NCBI RefSeq assembly: GCF_004745485.1
Contig: NZ_RHFG01000012.1
Span: 1 to 64,000, forward strand
DNA from: Brevibacterium sp. S22
GTDB lineage: Bacteria > Actinomycetota > Actinomycetes > Actinomycetales > Brevibacteriaceae
Direction of reading: 5' to 3'
Length of the DNA stretch: 64,000 nt
A program made the translations under genes and the position numbers. How positions within the stretch are numbered: position 1 is the first letter of the stretch; each line of letters opens with the position of its first letter. Positions 29,516-37,988 of the stretch are shown in pieces. The notes beneath the pieces were generated by a model. That model saw only the letters and a list, made by a program, of their open reading frames with translations. It did not search any database and was not told the origin of the DNA.

Positions 29516-30337
29516 ATGAAACTCCCTGACGTCATCTCCTCGCCCCAGTCGAAGCGGATCAAGAACGCTGCGAAGCTGCTCAAGCGTCGTGACCGAAAGT
29601 CGACCGGACAGTTCCTCGTCGAGGGCCCGCAGGCCGTGCGTGAGGCGTTGGCGTTGAAAGGCTCCGTCGTCGAGCTCTTCATCACCGACGAGGCCGCCCA
29701 GGAGAATTCGGAGTTCATCGCCGCGTCCAAGCACGGACGCATTCAGTGCAGCATCGTGACCCCCGAGGTGCTCACAGAACTCGCATCGACCGTGAACTCT
29801 CAGGGCGTCGTGGCGGTGTGCAAGACGCTCGACGTAGAGCTGACTTCGGTGCTCGACAAGGAAGCGCAGCTCATCGTCGTCCTCTCTCAAGTTCGCGACC
29901 CCGGCAATGCCGGCACCATCATCCGCCTGGCCGATGCCGCCGGTGCCGATGCCGTCGTGCTCACCTCCTCCTCGGTGGACGTCTACAACGACAAGACCGT
30001 GCGCTCGACCGCCGGATCGCTCTTCCATATCCCCGTGGTCACCGGCGTCGGACTCTCCGAGGTGACCGAACTCGCCCGTGCGCGCGGCCTGCAGGTGCTC
30101 GCCGCCGATGCGAACGACGAAGCCCACGATCTTCACCACCCGTGGGACACCGGCCTGGATCTCACCGCACGGACCACCTGGGTCTTCGGCAACGAAGCGT
30201 GGGGGATGAGCGCCGAGGATCTGGAACTGTGCGATTCGTCCGTGGCCGTCCCGATCTACGGCTCGGCCGAAAGCCTCAACCTCGGCACCGCCGCCGGCGT
30301 GTGCATCTACGAGAGTGCTCGCAACCAGCGGATGTGA
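29516..30337 (+). CDS. TrmH/SpoU family RNA 2'-O-methyltransferase
   Basis: A 273-residue SPOUT methyltransferase. An N-terminal RNA-binding domain (SPQSKRIKNAAKLLKRRDRKSTGQF, then LVEGPQAVREAL) is followed by the knot motifs LSQVRDPGNAGTIIRLADAAGAD, FGNEAWGMS and AESLNLGTAAGVCIYE. The frame is open to 29405, but ATG 29516 gives the family start. It follows rplT in many actinobacteria, just ahead of where pheST often lies. The exact rRNA or tRNA target is unknown. Confidence 0.9.
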   Translation: MKLPDVISSPQSKRIKNAAKLLKRRDRKSTGQFLVEGPQAVREALALKGSVVELFITDEAAQENSEFIAASKHGRIQCSIVTPEVLTELASTVNSQGVVAVCKTLDVELTSVLDKEAQLIVVLSQVRDPGNAGTIIRLADAAGADAVVLTSSSVDVYNDKTVRSTAGSLFHIPVVTGVGLSEVTELARARGLQVLAADANDEAHDLHHPWDTGLDLTARTTWVFGNEAWGMSAEDLELCDSSVAVPIYGSAESLNLGTAAGVCIYESARNQRM

Positions 30338-30340
30338 GGG

Positions 30341-30757
30341 CTATTCGGCCCCGGCGGCCTTCGCCGTCTGCTCATTGGCGACGAGTTCCCAGATGTAACC
30401 GTCGAGGTCAGCGAAATAGCCCATGTACGAGCCATCGACGTCTTGACCCGCATCGGCTGATCCACCGGCAGCGACGGCACGGTTGAGCACTTCGTCAATC
30501 TCGGCTCGAGTGGCAAATGCGCACGAGATGATGCTGGCACCCGGGACCGGATTCTTCGAACCCGGCTGACCCGAGAGTTCGAGGTACTGTCCGTACTCGT
30601 CGGCGGCGATGAAGAAGATCGACAGGTTCGGCAGCTCGAACGCGACGATGCCGTCCTCCACACCGTCTGTTTCGAGTCCAAGTCCCTCTGAGTAGAAGTT
30701 CTCTGTGGCCTGCGGGTCGGCAACGGGCAATGACAGGATCGTTGTCAGTGGCTTCAT
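30341..30757 (-). CDS. VOC (glyoxalase/bleomycin-resistance fold) protein
   Basis: A 138-residue single VOC domain: MKPLTTILSLPVADPQATENFYSEGLGL at the start and YFADLDGYIWELV at the end are typical of the two beta-alpha-beta-beta-beta modules. The terminal Glu fits a metal ligand, but the usual first ligand His or Gln is not obvious. It converges on the methyltransferase gene with three bases between stops. Substrate unknown. Confidence 0.85.
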   Translation of the reverse strand: MKPLTTILSLPVADPQATENFYSEGLGLETDGVEDGIVAFELPNLSIFFIAADEYGQYLELSGQPGSKNPVPGASIISCAFATRAEIDEVLNRAVAAGGSADAGQDVDGSYMGYFADLDGYIWELVANEQTAKAAGAE

Positions 30758-30831
30758 GCCTGCAGTCTAGTGCGGGAGACGACTGTCGGGCAGGGGCCGA
30801 CTGTGTCACACACAGCGGATAGGGTGGGCGC

Positions 30832-31491
30832 ATGGTCACTACAGCTCCGCGCCCACCGAAGCTCAACCTCGGCGAACTGGTGGAAGGCCTCCTCGGCGAT
30901 ATTGGTTCAGAGGAATTCCTCGAAGGCATGGAGTTCACGGAGCTCAACCTCGCCGAGGCGGACGCCACCCAAGCGACGTTCCTCGACTGCCGAATGACGA
31001 ACGTGAACTTCGGCGATGCCGACGCACCGATCGACCTCACCGGAGCCCGGATCTCCGGTACGGAGATCACGGACTGCCGTGCCGACACCTGGAACATGAC
31101 CCGTGGAAACCTGTTGCATACCGAGATCTCCGGAACACGGATCGGGGCCGGCGTGGTATTCGACAGTGTGTGGGAGAAAGTGCGTTTCACCAACTGCCGC
31201 ATCTCCTACCTCAATCTGCGCGAATCGAAGCTCACTGATGTCGAGTTCCGCGACTGCAAGATCGACGAAATCGACCTCGACCGTGCCAAAGTCAGCCGGG
31301 TTGCTTTTCCGGGCAGCAGTGTCGGGGTGTTCCAATGCGAAGGCGTCACCCTCGGCAACGTCGACATCCGGGGCTTGGAACCGCACAAGATCTCCGGAGC
31401 CCACTCTCTGCGCGGAGCGACCATCGACGATACTCAGCTCATGCTCTTCGCTGAACTCTTCGCCTCCGAGCTCGGCATCACCGTGGAATGA
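30832..31491 (+). CDS. Pentapeptide-repeat protein
   Basis: A 219-residue protein built mostly of A(D/N)LXX-like repeats (about residues 35-200), for example FTELNLAEADATQATFLDC, VNFGDAD and YLNLRESKLTDVEFRDCKIDEIDLDRAK. These fold as a right-handed square helix. Related proteins include quinolone-protection (Qnr/MfpA) proteins, but this one has a less regular repeat and no evidence of gyrase binding. Function not assignable. Confidence 0.85.
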   Translation: MVTTAPRPPKLNLGELVEGLLGDIGSEEFLEGMEFTELNLAEADATQATFLDCRMTNVNFGDADAPIDLTGARISGTEITDCRADTWNMTRGNLLHTEISGTRIGAGVVFDSVWEKVRFTNCRISYLNLRESKLTDVEFRDCKIDEIDLDRAKVSRVAFPGSSVGVFQCEGVTLGNVDIRGLEPHKISGAHSLRGATIDDTQLMLFAELFASELGITVE

Positions 31492-31500
31492 GTCGAAGAC

Positions 31501-31539
31501 GGCTGCAGGGGCCAAGGAATCTCGCGGAATCCTGCAGCC
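31501..31539. terminator. Hairpin between converging genes
   Basis: GGCTGCAGG at 31501-31509 pairs with CCTGCAGCC at 31531-31539 in the 59-bp gap between the pentapeptide gene and the Ldh-family gene. Confidence 0.6.
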
Positions 31540-31550
31540 GCCCGACCGAC

Positions 31551-32591
31551 TCAGACCAAAGGACTTAGGCCATAGATGGAAGCTTCGCGATTGAGCCGGT
31601 CGAGCCCTTCGTTGGTGATGTCGGCACCGTTCTCCGCTGCGTCCAGTGACCGGTCGTGCTCGACGAGTCCGGGATAGTACACCCGCCCTCCGTCTGCTGG
31701 TTCCATCGACGAGATCGTGGCCAGGACCGTGTCGACGAGTTCACCGAACGCCGTCCCTCCGATGAACTTGTCGGGATCCAGCGCGATCATCAGATGGGAC
31801 GTTTTAGCCGTCCTGCTCGCATCAAGAAGGTTTCCGACATCCCCGGTCACGGTCGTTCCAGACAGGACTCCAGTGAGCAGATCGATCATGAGCGCCAGTC
31901 CGGCTCCCTTCGGCCCTCCGATCGGCGCAAGCGAACCCTTGAGCGCCTCGTGCGGGTCGGTAGTGGGACGGCCCTGTGCGTCATTCGCCCAGCCGCGAGG
32001 AAGAGTTGTCCGACCTTCCTCCAGGTGGCGGCGGATCTTGCCGCGCGCCACAAGAGTCGAAGACATGTCCAACACCGCCAAGGGCTGGTTGAGGCTGGGA
32101 ACTCCGATCGCCACCGGGTTCGTGCCCAGCAACTTGTCCTTGGCATTGAACGGAGGCAATGCTGGAGACGCATTTGTCATGACGATGCCGATCAGTCTGT
32201 TCTCCGCGGCGGTCCGTGCATAGTGACCGGCGATGCCGAAATGGTTGGAGTTCTTAACCGAAACTGCGGCGATGCCGGTTCTGCGTGCTTTGTCCATTGC
32301 CAGGTTCATAGCCAGGGTAGCGGCCACCTGGCCGAAGCCATTGGCCGCATCGACAGTGGCCACCGAGGCCGTCTCCGAAGTGACGACCACTTCCGGATCG
32401 ATCTCCATGACGCCGGCCCTCACGCGTTCGAGGTATGTCGATAGCCTGGCGACTCCGTGGGAGCCGAGGCCGATGCGGTCGGCCGCGCACATCACCTTGG
32501 CCACGGTCGACGCGTTCTCCTCAGCCATACCGGCGTGGTGGAGAATCGTCGTCGCGAAGTCTTCGAGTCTCGACAGTTCTATCCTAGGCAT
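31551..32591 (-). CDS. Ldh family (malate/L-lactate/ureidoglycolate-type) dehydrogenase
   Basis: A 346-residue NAD(P)-dependent 2-hydroxyacid dehydrogenase of the Ldh2/MDH2 fold, which is not the classical Rossmann type. Signatures are ADRIGLGSHGVARLSTYLERVRAG, the KNSNHFGIAGHYAR catalytic-His region, LGTNPVAIGVP and GGPKGAGLALMIDLLTGVLSG. Start 32591 has AAAGGAG 6 nt upstream; a start 5 codons earlier lacks a good ribosome site. It is the last gene of the leftward module with the TRAP-like permease. Relatives include YiaK (2,3-diketogulonate reductase), often partnered with TRAP carriers. Confidence 0.88.
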   Translation of the reverse strand: MPRIELSRLEDFATTILHHAGMAEENASTVAKVMCAADRIGLGSHGVARLSTYLERVRAGVMEIDPEVVVTSETASVATVDAANGFGQVAATLAMNLAMDKARRTGIAAVSVKNSNHFGIAGHYARTAAENRLIGIVMTNASPALPPFNAKDKLLGTNPVAIGVPSLNQPLAVLDMSSTLVARGKIRRHLEEGRTTLPRGWANDAQGRPTTDPHEALKGSLAPIGGPKGAGLALMIDLLTGVLSGTTVTGDVGNLLDASRTAKTSHLMIALDPDKFIGGTAFGELVDTVLATISSMEPADGGRVYYPGLVEHDRSLDAAENGADITNEGLDRLNREASIYGLSPLV

Positions 32592-32702
32592 TGTGCTCCT
32601 TTGCATGGGGCATCGGTGTATCGATGTGATGCAGACCGTTGAGCTGCATTGCGTGCGGTCGTCTCGGGTTCGTTCATGCGGGACCGGGTCGTTGTTGAAC
32701 GG

Positions 32703-32945
32703 TCAGTCTTCGTCTTCACCGTCCTTGTCGATCGTGGTGTAGTAGCAGTATCCGAGCAGCCCAACCACGATTGCGGCGATGATGCTCGGCTGAGACAGCG
32801 ACTCACGGGCGGCGTCGATCCACGCGCCCTGTGCGAAGAGGATTCCGGCGATCTGGGTGAAGACGATGAGGAAGGCGAGGAGGAGGAACACGACCATCGC
32901 CAGTGTGAACAGGGGCAGCAAAATGGATCTGAATGTGGCTTTCAT
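32703..32945 (-). CDS. Small two-helix membrane protein beside a TRAP permease
   Basis: An 80-residue protein with two hydrophobic helices (about residues 8-36 and 55-70) and an acidic tail ending DKDGEDED. It starts one base after the stop of the large permease, so they are coupled. It occupies the place of DctQ, the small TRAP subunit, but is half the size with two rather than four helices. I do not recognise the family. Confidence 0.75.
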   Translation of the reverse strand: MKATFRSILLPLFTLAMVVFLLLAFLIVFTQIAGILFAQGAWIDAARESLSQPSIIAAIVVGLLGYCYYTTIDKDGEDED

Positions 32946-32946
32946 G

Positions 32947-34299
32947 TCAACCTCCCATGGGGACAGGAACGATGCCCAGCGCGATTAAGACGCCGAGAAT
33001 GAAGAATGGAACGACGTAGTAGATGACCAAGGGGATGAATGTCTTCTCCGGTCTGGCCTTCGTGATGCCGCAGGCGACGAAGATCGATCCCGAGGCCGGT
33101 GGTGACGCCCCCTCTGTCGACGCGAACACGAGAATCGCGATAACTGCCAGAAGCGGATCGATGCCGGCGCCCACCATCGAGAAGAGCGCCACCTGACCGA
33201 CCGCACTCAACGTCGCGGTCGACGACAGCGGACCTGCGACGATGACGATGAGGGCACCGATGAGGGTCACCAGCAACCATAACGGCAGACTCATTGCGTC
33301 GAGCACGGAGTTGACGTCCTCATCGAGACCCAGCGACGCGAGTACCTCCGAGGCGGTGATGGCGAAGAAGAGTATCGCCCCGATGGTGAAGAAGCGAGGG
33401 ACAGATCCCGCGAGGAAGTGCCACCACTGGGGAAGAGTCTTCGGCAGCTCTTTCCACGCAACGACCCCGCTGATGAAGATGATGAGGATGGGAATCCACA
33501 TGATGAGCGAGATGTTCTCCAGCGAGTCGCCGATGCGCGGCGAGGACGCGAGCAGATCGGCGAGGGGCCCGACAGTGACCAGGATCGGGAGGACAGCGCC
33601 GAGGAAGATGAGCGCGGAAGTCCACCCGCGGCTCAGGGAAGTTTTCAGCGCAACGTGCTCGGCACCGGTTTCGGACCTGATTCCGTCGCGATGGACGAAC
33701 CACCAGGTGAGGAACACTCGGTAGATGACCTGATACGAACCAGCCACCAGCAGTGCGAGGTAGACCTGCGAGGTCGTCACCAGCGTCCCGGCGAACCCGA
33801 TCATGATGATCATCGAGGCACTGGGCGGAAGCGCCGCGCCGAGGCCGGCATTGCCGGCGATGACGGTGGCCGCGCGTTCTCTCTTCCACCCGGTGCGTAC
33901 CATCCACGGCCCGGTGATCGAGCCGGAGGCCGCCGCGTTGCCTGTGTTCGACCCGCCGGCCAAGGCGCCCATGGCTCCCGACGCGGCCGTGTCGACAAAG
34001 GCAGGTCCGCCTGGGAGCCGGCCGAGCAGGGACGACAGGATTCCGATGAGTTTGTCCATCACTCCTGTCTTCTCGACGAAATACGTCATGAAGACGAACG
34101 CGACGGCGGCGTAGAGAACGTCGTTCTCAGACGCCTCGACAAGTGCGTCGGCCGCGTACTGCGGAGCGTTTCCTCCGGCGAACAACAGTGTGGCGATGAA
34201 GCCGAGCAGCATTGCTTCGGCCATGTTTCTTTTGACGACGACGTTCCACACCACGATGACTGTGATGAAGACCGCCAGAGCGATAAGGGCGAGAGGCAT
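32947..34299 (-). CDS. TRAP-type large permease (DctM-like)
   Basis: A 450-residue membrane protein with about 11-12 helices and an internal duplication typical of TRAP large subunits: GGSNTGNAAASGSITGPWMVRTGWKRERAATVIAGNAGLGAALPPSASMIIMIGF in the first half is answered by PLSSTATLSAVGQVALF and STEGASPPASGSIFVACGI in the second (shown here only as landmarks in separate blocks). TRAP systems import carboxylates with a sodium gradient, normally with a DctP or TAXI binding protein, which is absent here. It lies between the fusion enzyme and the small membrane protein. Confidence 0.8.
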   Translation of the reverse strand: MPLALIALAVFITVIVVWNVVVKRNMAEAMLLGFIATLLFAGGNAPQYAADALVEASENDVLYAAVAFVFMTYFVEKTGVMDKLIGILSSLLGRLPGGPAFVDTAASGAMGALAGGSNTGNAAASGSITGPWMVRTGWKRERAATVIAGNAGLGAALPPSASMIIMIGFAGTLVTTSQVYLALLVAGSYQVIYRVFLTWWFVHRDGIRSETGAEHVALKTSLSRGWTSALIFLGAVLPILVTVGPLADLLASSPRIGDSLENISLIMWIPILIIFISGVVAWKELPKTLPQWWHFLAGSVPRFFTIGAILFFAITASEVLASLGLDEDVNSVLDAMSLPLWLLVTLIGALIVIVAGPLSSTATLSAVGQVALFSMVGAGIDPLLAVIAILVFASTEGASPPASGSIFVACGITKARPEKTFIPLVIYYVVPFFILGVLIALGIVPVPMGG

Positions 34300-34337
34300 C
34301 TTTGTCCTCCCCTTTCTGGATTCGTTGGCGAAGTTCG

Positions 34338-35690
34338 TTACTGCGTCTGCTGGGACGCCTCTTGGCGCATGACCGCTTTACGGCCCTCTTCATCGGCCAC
34401 GACGGCTCGACCATCGGCGAGGACCTTCTCCGCTTCGAGCGGATTGACGACGAAGACGCCGTCGGCGTCGGCGACGATGAAATCTCCGTGGTGGCACACG
34501 GCCCCTGCTGCGGATATGGTTTCGCGGAGTCGCCCGGGGCCGGTCTTGTACGGTCCCGCGGGAGAGACGCCGCGCGCCCAGACAGGAAATCCGAGCGCTT
34601 CGATCTCGTCGACATCGCGAATCGCGCCGTCGATCACCATGCCCGCGATTCCGCGAAGCTGAGCTCGCTCGGCGATGAGCTCACCGATGAGGGCACGTTC
34701 GCAGTCTCCTCCGCCGGCGACGACGAGGATGTCCCCGGGCTGAGTCAGGGGGAGCGCCTGGTGGATGGCCAGATTGTCCCCGGGGCGTGTGTGCACTGTG
34801 AACGCCCGACCTGAGATCGGCGCCGACTTCCACATCGGTTTGACGGCGGAATCGAGAAAGCCCAACCGATCGCCGGCATCGCCGAGAGCAGAGGTGGGAA
34901 TCGATGCGAGCTGTTCGGCTACGGAGGCTTCTTCAGTCCGTGAAAGGGTGAGATGGACCGACTGCGCGGCTTGAGTCATGGGCCATTGGCGCGGGAAGCT
35001 GGCCAAGAGAGTCAGGCTGTCGTTGAGTTCGATCGATCGGCGCCGCGCGTGCTGTGCAGTGCCGTTGAGCAGTCGATCGAGTGCTTTCTCCCCGAGTGCG
35101 AGTTCGCCGGCGATCTGTGCTCGGACCCATTCGGTCTCTCCTGCCTCTTCACCGGCCTGAATGGCCTCTGTGATGAGAGCGCCCAGACCTTTCATGAAAA
35201 CGCTGCGAAGGAGTTTGCGCTGTGAGGCGTCACCGATCTGCCCTTGGAGGGACTCGGTCTGGGCGCCGATCGTTCCCAGCACGGTGGCGGCAAGGTCGGA
35301 ATATGGTCCCGACAGGAGCACGTGAGCCCGAGCCCCGAACTGAATGACGGATCCGATGACTGCACCATCGACGAATTTGGCATCGGATCCGAGCGCCGAC
35401 TGCACCTCACGCTTCTTCTGTGGTGAAGCCGCGTTCATATCGATGTAGATCGCCTCGGAACGCAGATGACCGGCGGTTTCGGAAGCTACCGCAACCGAGG
35501 GTGCGGCAGTGGTCAGACCGAGGACGACCTCGGCCTCGGAGACGGCTTCGGCTGCCGAGGCGGCACGCGTGACATTTGGGGGAGTCGCGACCGGACTTGG
35601 GTCGAACCCGGTGACTGCGTGTCCCGCCTCGTCGAAGGCAGACGCATAAGCCGAACCGGCTTCACCAAGACCGAGAATGGTTACTCTCAT
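34338..35690 (-). CDS. Two-domain enzyme: 3-hydroxyisobutyrate-dehydrogenase-like (DUF1932) fused to RraA-like aldolase
   Basis: A 450-residue fusion. Residues 1-255 form an NAD(P)-binding 6-phosphogluconate/3-hydroxyisobutyrate dehydrogenase-like fold: GLGEAG at 7-12, IYIDMNAASP, and a DUF1932-type all-helical second domain. Residues 258-450 match the RraA/HMG-CHA aldolase fold: SALGDAGDRLGFLDS, DNLAIHQAL, the GGGDCERALIGELIAERA pyruvate-binding stretch and VIDGAIRDVDEI with the conserved Arg-Asp. The aldolases cleave 4-hydroxy-4-methyl(carboxy)-2-oxo acids to pyruvate. It is the first gene of the leftward module, facing an IclR gene. Confidence 0.85.
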   Translation of the reverse strand: MRVTILGLGEAGSAYASAFDEAGHAVTGFDPSPVATPPNVTRAASAAEAVSEAEVVLGLTTAAPSVAVASETAGHLRSEAIYIDMNAASPQKKREVQSALGSDAKFVDGAVIGSVIQFGARAHVLLSGPYSDLAATVLGTIGAQTESLQGQIGDASQRKLLRSVFMKGLGALITEAIQAGEEAGETEWVRAQIAGELALGEKALDRLLNGTAQHARRRSIELNDSLTLLASFPRQWPMTQAAQSVHLTLSRTEEASVAEQLASIPTSALGDAGDRLGFLDSAVKPMWKSAPISGRAFTVHTRPGDNLAIHQALPLTQPGDILVVAGGGDCERALIGELIAERAQLRGIAGMVIDGAIRDVDEIEALGFPVWARGVSPAGPYKTGPGRLRETISAAGAVCHHGDFIVADADGVFVVNPLEAEKVLADGRAVVADEEGRKAVMRQEASQQTQ

Positions 35691-35709
35691 ATTATGTTCC
35701 TCTCACTGG

Positions 35710-35726
35710 ATGATAGCTAATATCAT
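35710..35726. promoter_or_regulatory. Candidate IclR operator, module A
   Basis: ATGATA at 35710-35715 and TATCAT at 35721-35726 form a perfect inverted repeat with a 5-nt spacer, 20 bp from the fusion-gene start and inside the divergent promoter region. A related TATCAT/ATGACA pair occurs before the second IclR gene. Confidence 0.55.
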
Positions 35727-35841
35727 TTGGCGCGGGTGACGGTAGTATTGAGTGGTAGTGCGCTCTTGTCAACTGTCGGCGACCGGAAATCGGTACGTCT
35801 TCGAGGCGGCGCTCGGAAATCTGCTGAGAGGACGTGAGATC

Positions 35842-36591
35842 GTGGAAGCCAAAGGAAACCAAGGGCGCACCCTCGACAGGGCGCTGGATGTGTTGGAGAG
35901 TGTGACGAACAGCCGGGAACCGGTCAGTCTGACCGACATCTCGAAGATGACTGGTCTGCACATCGCCACGACTCAGCGGCTAGTGGGGCAGTTGGTCGGA
36001 CGGGACTATCTGCAAGGTGGCAAGCGCGGGTACACGCTGGGGCCGAAGGTTCTGCCGATGTCACATGCCTATGTGCTGCAGGATCGGTTGGCACTGATTG
36101 CGCCTGGTCTGCTGTCGATGCTGACCGCGCAGACCGGGCTCACCTCATCGGTGTTCGTCCGTGTGAAGGATACGAGGGTGTTGGTCGCACGGATTGAAGC
36201 GCCGAACCCTTTGAGCTATCAGTTCCCGGTCGGTCAGGTCCTCAGCCTCTTCTTCGGCGGCGGCAAGGTCTTGCTCGCCCATGCTGAACCGCAGGCGCGT
36301 CAGCAGCTCCTGGATGAATACTCGCCGATCCGATTGGAGAATGGACGCATCCAGGATCTGAACGCGTTGCAGGAGGATCTCGAGGCAATCCGACGGGACG
36401 GCTACCTGATTGCCGAGTCGGAGCGGAACCTCGGGGCGATGAGCATCACGGCACCCATCTGGTCGCCGGACATGGAGCTGCTCGGGTCGCTCAATTTGGT
36501 CGCCGAGCATGGTGAGATGGACAGGGAAGGGCTGTTCGACCACCGGGCAGAGCTCCTGCGAGCATGCAGGAAGATCACCGCACAGATGTGA
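35842..36591 (+). CDS. IclR family transcriptional regulator (module A)
   Basis: From GTG 35842 the protein has 249 residues: an N-terminal winged helix (about 10-70; SLTDISKMTGLHIATTQRLVGQLVGRDYL) and a C-terminal effector-binding domain with LVARIEAPNPLSYQFPVGQVLSLFFGGGKVLLA and YLIAESERNLGAMSITAPIW blocks. The open frame reaches back to 35752, but GAGAGG before 35842 and the family N-terminus favour the shorter form. It is divergent from the fusion enzyme, the classic place for a pathway-specific regulator. Confidence 0.88.
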   Translation: MEAKGNQGRTLDRALDVLESVTNSREPVSLTDISKMTGLHIATTQRLVGQLVGRDYLQGGKRGYTLGPKVLPMSHAYVLQDRLALIAPGLLSMLTAQTGLTSSVFVRVKDTRVLVARIEAPNPLSYQFPVGQVLSLFFGGGKVLLAHAEPQARQQLLDEYSPIRLENGRIQDLNALQEDLEAIRRDGYLIAESERNLGAMSITAPIWSPDMELLGSLNLVAEHGEMDREGLFDHRAELLRACRKITAQM

Positions 36592-36639
36592 TGGCAGTGA
36601 TCATCCTGCACTGACTCGAAGTCGGGTACCGGCCTGTCG

Positions 36640-37947
36640 TCACACCGACGTCGAATACCTCCTGGACCCGATGATGAGGAGGGCCACACTGCTGATCGCC
36701 AGCACCATCAAAGGCACCATCGACAGCGCAAAGCTTCCGGTTCGATCATTGATGAAGCCGATGAGGATGTTGTTGCCGAATGCCGCCAGCGATCCGATCG
36801 AGTTGATGATGGCGATCCCGGCGACTGCTTCCTTTCTGCTGAGCCACTCGGAGCTCAGGCTCCAGAAGGGCCCTTTGGCGGCATAGGTCCCCACCAGTAC
36901 GCCGCAGATCACGATGACGAACACGACGATTGTCGACGCGTTCGGGACGAAAGCCAGAGAGATCGCGGCCACGATTGTGGGGACCAATGTCATCAGCACT
37001 CGTTCGGAGCGCCGATCCGACAGCTTGCCCCAGAGGTACATGAGGATTGCTGCCACTGCGAACGGGATCGCATTGATGAGGCCGACCTGAGAGTCCGTGA
37101 GACCGAAGCTCTTGATGATCTGCGGCTGCCATAGTGACAGCCCTTGGCTGATCGCGGCGGTTGAGGTGTACACGAGGGCGAGCAGCATGATGCGGCCGTT
37201 AGTGAAGAGTGTCCAGAAGCTGGTGTGGGATCGTGTCTCCTCGAGGGTCTGCTCCTGCTCGCTCATTGCTGTCGTCAGCCATACGCGTTCTTCGTCGGAG
37301 AGCCACTTGGCGTCCGTCGGGCCGTTCGGCAGCACTTTGAAGGCCATGACGCCGAGGATGACGGCCGGCAGACCCTCGATGATGAACAGCCATTGCCAGC
37401 CGTCGAGGCCGAACATCGACAGTCGCAGAAGGAGCCCGCCGATGATCGATCCGAGGACGTTGGACAAGGGAATGGCAATGCTGAACAGCGCCATGTTCCG
37501 CGCACGGTAGCGCGGAGGAAACCAGTAGGTGAGGTAGAGGATGATTCCGGGAAAGAATCCGGCCTCAGCTGCTCCGAGGAGGATGCGCATCGCCGTGAAT
37601 GAGAAAGGTCCGATGACGAACGCCATGGCGGTCGCGATGATCCCCCAGGTGATGAGAATCCGTGCAATCCACAGTCGCGCGCCGACCTTGGCGAGCATGA
37701 TGTTGCTGGGCACTTCGAGCAGGACGTAGGCGAGGAAGAACAGAGAGGACCCGAGTCCGAAGATCGTTGATGTCAGACCGATGGCGTCGTTCATCTGCAA
37801 ACTGGCGATTCCGACGTTGTTGCGGTCGACGTGCGCGATGAAGTATCCGAAAGTGAGGAAGGGCATCAGTTTCAGTGAGATCTTTCGAATCGTCCTCCTT
37901 TCGAGCTCGCTGTGCTGCGATGATTCAGTGGCGGTATGTGACGACAA
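36640..37947 (-). CDS. MFS transporter, anion:cation symporter (ACS) family
   Basis: A 435-residue carrier with 12 predicted helices. The opening RKISLKLMPFLTFGYFIAHVDRNNVGIASLQM and FFPGIILYLTYWFPPRYRARNMALF are characteristic of the ACS group (tartrate, phthalate, galactonate and glucarate carriers). It follows the amidohydrolase by 41 bp in the same direction, so it probably imports that enzyme's substrate or a precursor. Confidence 0.88.
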   Translation of the reverse strand: MSSHTATESSQHSELERRTIRKISLKLMPFLTFGYFIAHVDRNNVGIASLQMNDAIGLTSTIFGLGSSLFFLAYVLLEVPSNIMLAKVGARLWIARILITWGIIATAMAFVIGPFSFTAMRILLGAAEAGFFPGIILYLTYWFPPRYRARNMALFSIAIPLSNVLGSIIGGLLLRLSMFGLDGWQWLFIIEGLPAVILGVMAFKVLPNGPTDAKWLSDEERVWLTTAMSEQEQTLEETRSHTSFWTLFTNGRIMLLALVYTSTAAISQGLSLWQPQIIKSFGLTDSQVGLINAIPFAVAAILMYLWGKLSDRRSERVLMTLVPTIVAAISLAFVPNASTIVVFVIVICGVLVGTYAAKGPFWSLSSEWLSRKEAVAGIAIINSIGSLAAFGNNILIGFINDRTGSFALSMVPLMVLAISSVALLIIGSRRYSTSV

Positions 37948-37988
37948 TGTCAGCTTCCTTTCGTGGTCGGTCGGTGAATCATCAAGAT

